DNA of 5,040 nucleotides, taken from the NCBI GenBank assembly GCA_943324395.2, contig CALPLL020000145.1:1-5040 (forward strand), read 5' to 3'. The position numbers and the translations under genes are program-made. Origin of the DNA: Rhizobium sp. Q54 (GTDB lineage: Bacteria > Bacteroidota > Bacteroidia > Flavobacteriales > Flavobacteriaceae). The notes below the pieces were generated by a model. That model did no database searches. It was not told the origin of the DNA and saw only the letters and a list, made by a program, of their open reading frames with translations. This document shows positions 1 through 5,040 of this stretch, piece after piece (the stretch's first letter is position 1; each line of letters begins with the position of its first letter).

Positions 1-379
1 CACAGTATTCTAAAGTGATTCTTTCATTTCTAAAAACATCTTCACGAACATCAGGAATACTAAGGCATCCTTCATTAAAACCCCAAATTTCTCCTTCTTC
101 TTTTATCATTTTAGCATTGATAAAAGTACGTTTGAAATTTTTTAATTTAAGTTGTTCTTCAGTTGCTAATTCATCATCTTCACCAAAAGCAGAAGTATCT
201 ATTACAAATAAACGAATACTCAATCCAACTTGAGGAGCTGCAAGACCAACACCACAAGCATTATACATGGTATCGTACATATTGGCAACTGTCTCTTTTA
301 AATTAGGATAATCAGAAGAAATAGTATCTGCTACTTTTCTTAAAACTGGGTCGCCATATCCTACAATTGGTATAATCAT
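1..379 (-). CDS. def: peptide deformylase, N-terminal 126 residues (3' end beyond the window)
   Basis: Peptide deformylase is the metalloenzyme that removes the formyl group from the initiator methionine of new proteins in the cytoplasm. Reading leftward from the ATG at 379-377, the frame is open to the window edge and gives 126 residues. The start MIIPIVGYGDPVLRK is typical of the family. Motif 1, GVGLAAPQVG, lies at residues 43-52 with its conserved Gln50. Motif 2, EGCLS, lies at 103-107 and carries the metal-ligand Cys105. The third motif, HExxH, which supplies the two His ligands and the catalytic Glu, would lie past the left edge. Compared with E. coli Def there is an extra stretch of about 20 mostly charged residues at 63-85, a form I associate with Bacteroidota deformylases of roughly 196 residues. 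The gene is divergent from the FUSC gene. Identification is secure from the two motifs; only completeness is unknown. Confidence 0.96.
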   Translation of the reverse strand, partial: MIIPIVGYGDPVLRKVADTISSDYPNLKETVANMYDTMYNACGVGLAAPQVGLSIRLFVIDTSAFGEDDELATEEQLKLKNFKRTFINAKMIKEEGEIWGFNEGCLSIPDVREDVFRNERITLEYC

Positions 380-394
380 TTAATTATTTTTAGG

Positions 395-416
395 ATCTGA
401 AAAATGAAATTCAGAT
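395..416 (-). promoter_or_regulatory. short inverted repeat in the def leader
   Basis: A perfect 7-bp inverted repeat (ATCTGAA at 395-401 and TTCAGAT at 410-416) flanks an 8-nt AT-only-plus-one-G loop. It lies 16-37 nt upstream of the def ATG and downstream of the candidate def -7 box, so it would be transcribed into the def leader as a weak hairpin. It could equally be an operator half-site pair or chance in AT-rich DNA. No function is known to me. Confidence 0.3.
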
Positions 417-437
417 AATTTAACTTATAATAGTTCG

Positions 438-445
438 CAAAAATA
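438..445 (-). promoter_or_regulatory. candidate -7 box for def
   Basis: On the minus strand this reads TATTTTTG, matching the Bacteroidota -7 consensus TAnnTTTG. It ends 58 nt before the def ATG, which would give a leader of about 50 nt. No TTG-type -33 element stands at the usual distance upstream, so support is the box alone. In DNA this AT-rich, chance matches are likely. Confidence 0.35.
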
Positions 446-536
446 ACAAAAAATACATGTTGAACTGGGTAATTAACAAATATTATTTCAATGTGATTCA
501 AATGGGTTTTTGCATTATTTTACATTTAACAATTCA

Positions 537-544
537 TACCTTTG
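537..544 (+). promoter_or_regulatory. candidate -7 box for the FUSC gene
   Basis: TACCTTTG matches the Bacteroidota -7 consensus TAnnTTTG and ends exactly 16 nt before the ATG at 561. A TTTG at 509-512 could be the -33 element, although the spacer of 24 nt is longer than usual. Transcription would begin near 551, leaving a leader of only about 10 nt. The box argues against translation starting at the upstream in-frame TTG at 510, because that codon would lie before the transcript start. Confidence 0.6.
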
Positions 545-560
545 CCCCAACATTATAAAT

Positions 561-2759
561 ATGCTGAAATTATTAAGAGATTTTACAGACGGAACTAATT
601 TCAATAATGCAATAAAAGCAACATTATCTGCAGTTATTCCTGTTCTTGTATTTTCAAATTTAGGAAGTTTGGAAACTGGTTTAACAATTGCACTTGGAGC
701 ATTATTTACTTTACCAAGTGACATTCCGAGTAATTTAAACCATAAAATAAAAGGTATAACAGCAAGCGTTTTATTTTTCTCGATTGCCAATTTACTAATT
801 AATTTAACTTACCCCTACCCGATTATTTTTGTTCCCGTATTTTGTACGATGGTATTTACATTATCAATGTTAGCCGTTTATGGACAAAGGGCTACCATGG
901 TTGCTTTTTCAACATTATTGATAATTTCAATTTCATTTGCTCATATCCATACAGGCTGGGAAATGATTCGACATTCATTGCTATTGTTGGCCGGAGGATT
1001 GTTTTATCTTTTAATATCTATCTTATTCCACTATTTATATCCTCATCGATATACCGAATTACAGATTGAAAAATGCATCAATTTAACCTCAAAATATTTA
1101 AAATTAAGAGGTGATTTATGGGAAATTGATTCTGATAGAAAAGCAATTACTAAAAAGCAATTATTACTACAAGTGGAACTTAACGAAGTACACGAAAATA
1201 TTAGAGAAGTATTAATCAGAAATCGAACGGATTATGGATCTTCACATCAAAATAGAAAAATGTTGTTATCGTTTATTTCTTTGGTTGAAATCATGGAATT
1301 GGCAATTTCAACTTCATTCAATCACAACAAATTACATCAAAAATTTGATGAGCATCCATTGGTACTGAAAACTTACCAAAATTTAGCTTATAATCTTGCC
1401 AAAAACTTAAAATCATTATCAAAAAAAATTAGAAATAGGAAAACAAATCCTATAAAAAATAACCTTAATGATCATTTTGCGAAATTTGAATTAGCTATTG
1501 AAGAATATTCAAAATCATTAGGAAAAGAAGCCTCTGAGGGAGTTTTAATGCTCACCAATATGTTGCATTATGCTGAAAAACAAATTGGAAAAATAAATTA
1601 TTTAGAGAAAATTTTTACCAACCCTACAAAATTAAAAGACTTAAACGGAAGAGAAAAAGACATTGAAAAACTTATTACTAAAGATTATTATCCGCTTAGT
1701 ACTTTTATTGAAAATTTAAGTTTTTCATCATTGGTTTATAGACATTCTCTTCGAATTACTTTAACATTATTGATTGGATTTATCATTGGAAAGTATCTAC
1801 CATTTCAGAATGTTTATTGGATTTTACTAACAATAGTTGTAATAATGAGGCCAGGTTATGGCTTAACCAAAGAACGAACTTTGAATCGATTTATAGGTAC
1901 AGTTGTTGGTGGTTTTATTGGATTTTTAGTTTTATCATTTGGTCCTAGTCCTTTAATTCTAGGAGTTTTAACCATCGTTTTTTTAATACTTGGATTGTCT
2001 TTTAATCCTTCGAATTATAGGATTGGAACCCTATTTATAACGCTACATGTTCTATTTATTTTTGCTATATTAAATCCAACTCATAACGACATTATCATTT
2101 ATAGAATATTAGATACACTTGTTGGAGCTTTATTAGCCCTATTTGCAAATCACTTCTTTTGGCCATTTTGGGAATTTTTAAATACTAATGAAAACATTGA
2201 GAATTCGATTAAAGCAATTAGAAATTATTTACTGCAGATTTCCATATTTTATAATAACAAACAAGATATAAATAGCAACTACAGGTTGGCTAGAAATCAA
2301 GCATTTATAGAAATTGGTAACCTCATGGCTTCATTTCAAAGAATGTTGCAAGAACCAAAATCGAAACAAAATAATTTACAGCAAGTATATAAAATAACCG
2401 TAATTAATAACGCAATGTTATCATCAGTAGCATCACTAGGTACTTACACTCAAACTCATAAAACTACTGACGCTTCTCAATCTTTTAATACTGTAATTAA
2501 AGTTATTATTTCCAATTTAGATCAAGCAATTGCTATTTTAAATGGAAAAAAGGAATCAAAAGAAATAGAAAATTTAGATCGTGTTTTTTCTGAAATCAAA
2601 AAAATTCGTATCGATGAAATCAACAAAAGTCAAAATTTAAATGAAGAGAATCTTAAAATTAACCTTCAAGAAATTCAATTAATAAAAGAACAATTAATTT
2701 GGTTAACCAATTTGTCAAGTAATATTGTATCTACTTCGAAAACATTGATGCAATCATAA
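561..2759 (+). CDS. FUSC/YccS-family inner membrane protein
   Basis: This 732-residue protein belongs to the FUSC (fusaric acid resistance/aromatic acid exporter-like) superfamily and resembles the two-module YccS/YhfK type. The N-terminal module (about residues 15-160) has around six hydrophobic segments. A long charged, mostly helical cytoplasmic region follows (about 165-385). A second module (about 396-534) holds six more segments and the best family signature: YWILLTIVVIMRP at 419-431 followed by R443 and GTVVGGFIG at 446-454. The C-terminal tail (540-732) is soluble, Lys/Glu/Asn-rich and probably coiled coil. I chose ATG 561 because MLKLLRDFTDGTNF fits the family's start and a promoter-like box ends 16 nt before it; an in-frame TTG at 510 would add 17 unlikely residues. 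Some superfamily members (AaeB) export aromatic acids, but the substrate here cannot be read from sequence. It converges on ruvX with a 12-bp gap. Confidence 0.9.
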   Translation: MLKLLRDFTDGTNFNNAIKATLSAVIPVLVFSNLGSLETGLTIALGALFTLPSDIPSNLNHKIKGITASVLFFSIANLLINLTYPYPIIFVPVFCTMVFTLSMLAVYGQRATMVAFSTLLIISISFAHIHTGWEMIRHSLLLLAGGLFYLLISILFHYLYPHRYTELQIEKCINLTSKYLKLRGDLWEIDSDRKAITKKQLLLQVELNEVHENIREVLIRNRTDYGSSHQNRKMLLSFISLVEIMELAISTSFNHNKLHQKFDEHPLVLKTYQNLAYNLAKNLKSLSKKIRNRKTNPIKNNLNDHFAKFELAIEEYSKSLGKEASEGVLMLTNMLHYAEKQIGKINYLEKIFTNPTKLKDLNGREKDIEKLITKDYYPLSTFIENLSFSSLVYRHSLRITLTLLIGFIIGKYLPFQNVYWILLTIVVIMRPGYGLTKERTLNRFIGTVVGGFIGFLVLSFGPSPLILGVLTIVFLILGLSFNPSNYRIGTLFITLHVLFIFAILNPTHNDIIIYRILDTLVGALLALFANHFFWPFWEFLNTNENIENSIKAIRNYLLQISIFYNNKQDINSNYRLARNQAFIEIGNLMASFQRMLQEPKSKQNNLQQVYKITVINNAMLSSVASLGTYTQTHKTTDASQSFNTVIKVIISNLDQAIAILNGKKESKEIENLDRVFSEIKKIRIDEINKSQNLNEENLKINLQEIQLIKEQLIWLTNLSSNIVSTSKTLMQS

Positions 2760-2771
2760 AATTAAATGAAA

Positions 2772-3176
2772 TTATCTCAAATAATCTTGCAGCATTATTG
2801 TAGCTGAAATTTCATCGAGTAAGGCCTTATTCTTCCTTTGATTTTTATTCAAACCACTATCAACCATAGTTTGGAATGCTATTTTAGAAGTAAATCGTTC
2901 GTCAACTCGAACTACTGGCACATTTGGAAAAAAACTTTTAAATTTTCTAACAAAAGCTTCAATGATTTCGGTACTTTGCGATGGTTCTCCATTCATTTGT
3001 TTTGGTTCGCCAATTAGAACTTTTTCCACATTTTCTTTGGCAAAATAATCCTTTAAAAAATCGATTGTGGTTGCTGAAGGAATGGTTGTTAATCCTGAAG
3101 CGATAATTTGCAATTCGTCTGTAACAGCTATTCCTGTTCGTTTTTGTCCGTAATCAATCGCTATAATTCGAGGCAT
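2772..3176 (-). CDS. ruvX: RuvX/YqgF family putative Holliday junction resolvase
   Basis: This is a complete 134-residue YqgF-family protein with the RNase H-like fold, close in length to E. coli YqgF. The family is annotated as a putative Holliday junction resolvase and has also been linked to 16S rRNA 5'-end maturation; the sequence cannot decide between these roles. Visible landmarks are the first strand AIDYGQKRTGIAVTD (residues 6-20) with the catalytic-type Asp8, IGEPKQMNGEPS (55-66), VDERFTS (91-97) with Asp92-Glu93, and LLDEISA (119-125) with Asp121. All the expected acidic positions are present, so the protein looks active. In the third block the sequence is GEP where E. coli has GLP. 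The start ATG at 3176-3174 immediately precedes the first beta strand and leaves no room for a shorter form. It is divergent from dapD and convergent with the FUSC gene. Confidence 0.95.
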   Translation of the reverse strand: MPRIIAIDYGQKRTGIAVTDELQIIASGLTTIPSATTIDFLKDYFAKENVEKVLIGEPKQMNGEPSQSTEIIEAFVRKFKSFFPNVPVVRVDERFTSKIAFQTMVDSGLNKNQRKNKALLDEISATIMLQDYLR

Positions 3177-3192
3177 TTTTATAATATTTATA

Positions 3193-3200
3193 CAAATATA
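3193..3200 (-). promoter_or_regulatory. candidate -7 box for ruvX
   Basis: On the minus strand this reads TATATTTG, matching TAnnTTTG, and ends exactly 16 nt before the ruvX ATG. No TTG-type -33 element is visible at normal spacing. The predicted leader is about 10 nt. Confidence 0.5.
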
Positions 3201-3273
3201 ATCAAAGTAAATTAACTTAATAACTTACTAAATAAAATCCAAATTTTACATTCATGAAAATAAACAAAAAAGT

Positions 3274-3281
3274 TATCTTTG
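3274..3281 (+). promoter_or_regulatory. candidate -7 box for dapD
   Basis: TATCTTTG matches TAnnTTTG and ends exactly 16 nt before the dapD ATG at 3298. The sequence upstream is A-rich with no clear TTG at the -33 position. The predicted leader is about 10 nt and has no Shine-Dalgarno sequence; the A-rich run directly before the ATG is the usual arrangement in this phylum. Confidence 0.6.
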
Positions 3282-3297
3282 CGTAAAATATTTTAAA

Positions 3298-4113
3298 ATG
3301 GACAACTTACAAACTATTATAGAACAAGCTTGGAACAATCGAGAATTGTTAAAAGAAAATACAACTACAGACGCAATTAGAAAAGTGGTTGATTTACTAG
3401 ATGCAGGGAATTTAAGGGTTGCCGAGCCAATTGGAGATAAATGGCAAGTTAACGAATGGGTAAAAAAAGCAGTTGTATTGTATTTTCCAATTCAAAAAAT
3501 GGAAACTTTAGAAGTAGGTATCTTTGAATATCATGATAAAATTCCATTAAAAAGAGGTTACGCTGAAAAAGGAATTCGTGTAGTTCCAAATGCAGTTGCG
3601 AGGTATGGTGCTTACATTTCAAAGGGAGTGATTTTAATGCCTAGCTACGTTAATATTGGTGCTTATGTTGATGAAGGAACAATGGTTGATACATGGGCAA
3701 CCGTTGGAAGTTGTGCACAAATTGGTAAAAACGTACATCTAAGTGGTGGTGTTGGAATTGGTGGTGTTTTAGAACCCCTTCAAGCGGCACCGGTAATCAT
3801 TGAAGATGGCGCATTCATTGGTTCAAGATGCATTGTGGTTGAAGGAGTTCATGTAGGAAAAGAAGCTGTTTTAGGGGCAAATGTTTGTTTAACTGCTTCA
3901 ACAAAAATTATTGACGTTACCGGTGAAACCCCAATTGAAATGAAAGGTTTTGTCCCTGAAAGATCAGTAGTAATTCCTGGTAGTTATACTAAAAAATTTG
4001 CTGCAGGTGATTTTCAAGTTCCTTGCGCATTAATTATTGGTACTCGCAAACCATCAACCGATTTAAAAACGAGTTTGAACGATGCTTTGAGAGAATATGA
4101 TGTTGCCGTTTAA
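3298..4113 (+). CDS. dapD: 2,3,4,5-tetrahydropyridine-2,6-dicarboxylate N-succinyltransferase
   Basis: DapD transfers succinyl from succinyl-CoA to tetrahydrodipicolinate in the succinylase branch of diaminopimelate and lysine synthesis, in the cytoplasm. The complete 271-residue product matches E. coli DapD (274 residues). The N-terminal helical domain contains LLDAGNLRVAE (33-43). A left-handed beta-helix of hexapeptide repeats follows from about 95 to 215, including MPSYVNIGAYVDEGTMVD (114-131) and the nearly invariant block from 132 to 163. Arg94 and Asp131 align with the E. coli substrate-binding Arg104 and Asp141. The position of E. coli Glu189 is Ile179 here, with VVEGV directly after it. 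The C-terminal part (about 200-271) diverges from the proteobacterial form and fits Bacteroidota homologues as I remember them. It is transcribed divergently from ruvX and followed after 34 bp by a GT87 gene, with which it may share a transcript. Confidence 0.97.
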   Translation: MDNLQTIIEQAWNNRELLKENTTTDAIRKVVDLLDAGNLRVAEPIGDKWQVNEWVKKAVVLYFPIQKMETLEVGIFEYHDKIPLKRGYAEKGIRVVPNAVARYGAYISKGVILMPSYVNIGAYVDEGTMVDTWATVGSCAQIGKNVHLSGGVGIGGVLEPLQAAPVIIEDGAFIGSRCIVVEGVHVGKEAVLGANVCLTASTKIIDVTGETPIEMKGFVPERSVVIPGSYTKKFAAGDFQVPCALIIGTRKPSTDLKTSLNDALREYDVAV

Positions 4114-4147
4114 TTGATAAATCACATCAAAATCTAAACAAATAGAA

Positions 4148-5040
4148 ATGATATTTAGTTTAATTAATAAGAAAATAACCTCTTTTTTAAATTTGTCTTT
4201 TTTCAATAATAGACTCTATATCATTTCAATTTGGATAATTATCACTTTAATAACTGCTGTAAAACAATTAAAAATTGGAAATTATAATAATTACAAAATT
4301 TTTAAAAATGTCTATTTTCATACCATTGAAAAACTGCCTTTATACAACGAATATCCATTAGAATATTTTGACCACAACCATTACGGACCAGTTTTTAGCT
4401 TATTAATAGCACCATTTGCTATTCTTCCCGATTATTTAGGAATACCCTTTTGGGGATTATTTAATGCAGGAATTTTAGCATGGGCGATAACTCAATTACC
4501 TTTAAAATCTTCACAAATAAATGCTATACTTTGGATTTGTTTGCATGAATTATTAACAGCATTATTAGGATTGCAATTTAACCCAATAATGACCGCTATC
4601 ATTGTTTTATCATTTGTGTACATTGAAAAAGGAAAGGATTTCTGGGCAGCATTTTTTATAGTTTTAGGCGTTTTTATAAAACTGTATGGAATTGTAGGAT
4701 TGGCATTTTTCTTTTTTTCAAGGAATAAAATCAAGTTTATTTTATCACTATTTTTATGGAGTGTAGTTTTATTTACTTTGCCAATGTTGATTTCATCACC
4801 TGAATATATAATACAAACTTACAAGCTATGGTATATTGATTTACTTGCAAAAAATACCGAAAACACAGGTTTAGATTCCTATCAAGATATTTCACTAATG
4901 GGAATGGTTCGAAGATTTTTTCATGACAGCACCATCTCCAATTTACCCTTTTTAGTTGGCGGAGTTTTCTTATTTGGATTGCAATATTTAAGAATAAAAG
5001 AATATAAAGAAGTTTCATTTAGACTAATGCTTTTAGCATC
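4148..5040 (+). CDS. GT87 (DUF2029) family membrane glycosyltransferase, N-terminal 297 residues
   Basis: This frame stays open from the ATG at 4148 to the window edge, giving 297 full codons; the 3' end is missing. The product is very hydrophobic and multi-pass. A first membrane helix at about residues 22-38 leads into an extracytoplasmic-type loop (about 42-80) with NNYKIFKNVYFH (47-58), LYNEYP (65-70) and EYFDHNHYGP (72-81), then FSLLIAPFAILPDYLG (83-98). This first-loop pattern, including the acidic Glu72 and Asp75, is what I know from GT87 polytopic GT-C enzymes, a family that includes mycobacterial PimE mannosyltransferase and uses polyprenyl-phosphate sugars. Further hydrophobic segments follow to the edge. 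Family members are usually around 400 residues, so about a quarter is probably missing. In-frame stops at 4115-4117 and 4118-4120 rule out a longer start. No TAnnTTTG box lies in the 34-bp gap after dapD, which suggests read-through. Sugar and acceptor are unknown. Confidence 0.85.
   Translation, partial: MIFSLINKKITSFLNLSFFNNRLYIISIWIIITLITAVKQLKIGNYNNYKIFKNVYFHTIEKLPLYNEYPLEYFDHNHYGPVFSLLIAPFAILPDYLGIPFWGLFNAGILAWAITQLPLKSSQINAILWICLHELLTALLGLQFNPIMTAIIVLSFVYIEKGKDFWAAFFIVLGVFIKLYGIVGLAFFFFSRNKIKFILSLFLWSVVLFTLPMLISSPEYIIQTYKLWYIDLLAKNTENTGLDSYQDISLMGMVRRFFHDSTISNLPFLVGGVFLFGLQYLRIKEYKEVSFRLMLLA

Noticed and set aside
15..233. Plus-strand open frame of 72 codons
   Set aside because: It lies antisense to def, whose product shows two clear deformylase motifs; the plus-strand translation is low-complexity and Ser-rich with no recognisable features.
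510..560. TTG at 510 as start of the FUSC protein
   Set aside because: It would precede the probable -7 box at 537-544 and hence the transcript start; the 17 added residues look like translated promoter DNA, and ATG 561 gives a family-like N-terminus.
515..790. Minus-strand open frame of 91 codons opposite the start of the FUSC gene
   Set aside because: It is antisense to the first membrane module of the FUSC protein and has no promoter box or recognisable sequence of its own.
842..1069. Plus-strand open frame of 75 codons in another frame inside the FUSC gene
   Set aside because: It overlaps fully with well-supported FUSC coding sequence and its translation resembles no family I know.
2778..2800. 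Inverted repeat near the convergent gene ends, considered as a bidirectional terminator
   Set aside because: The stem is six AT pairs with a bulge if extended, lies inside the ruvX coding end, and has no flanking T tract; too weak to call.
3177..3297. Divergent ruvX-dapD spacer, considered for a riboswitch (for example a lysine-responsive leader)
   Set aside because: The spacer is 121 bp of nearly pure AT sequence, and the predicted dapD leader is about 10 nt, leaving no room for a structured RNA.
4492..5018. Two minus-strand open frames (4492-4734 and 4773-5018)
   Set aside because: Both are antisense to the GT87 gene, which is continuously open with family-like motifs and a sensible membrane topology.

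Overview
The window looks like an ordinary chromosomal segment of a member of the Bacteroidota, most likely a Flavobacterium-type bacterium. The DNA is strongly AT-rich. None of the genes has a clear Shine-Dalgarno sequence. Matches to the Bacteroidota -7 promoter box (TAnnTTTG) sit just ahead of several start codons. The protein sequences are also of Bacteroidota type, for example the long acidic insertion in peptide deformylase and the C-terminal half of DapD.

Layout from left to right. The first part of a peptide deformylase gene (def) runs leftward out of the window from 379. An intergenic region of about 180 bp (380-560) holds divergent promoter-like boxes. A large FUSC/YccS-type membrane protein gene runs rightward from 561 to 2759. 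It converges on ruvX (YqgF family, 3176 to 2772, leftward), with only 12 bp between the two stop codons. A 121-bp divergent spacer (3177-3297) separates ruvX from dapD (3298-4113, rightward), the tetrahydrodipicolinate N-succinyltransferase of lysine/diaminopimelate synthesis. Thirty-four bp after dapD starts a membrane glycosyltransferase of the GT87 (DUF2029) family, which runs off the right edge still open.

The genes are mostly housekeeping: protein maturation (def), RNA/DNA metabolism (ruvX) and cell-wall and lysine precursors (dapD). To these are added two multi-pass membrane proteins of unknown substrate (FUSC and GT87). dapD and the GT87 gene may be co-transcribed. I see no mobile element, CRISPR array, RNA gene, toxin-antitoxin pair or defence system. 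The observations most worth checking are the identical 16-nt spacing between a TAnnTTTG box and the start codon at three genes, and a DapD active-site position (Glu189 in E. coli numbering) that appears to be Ile here.
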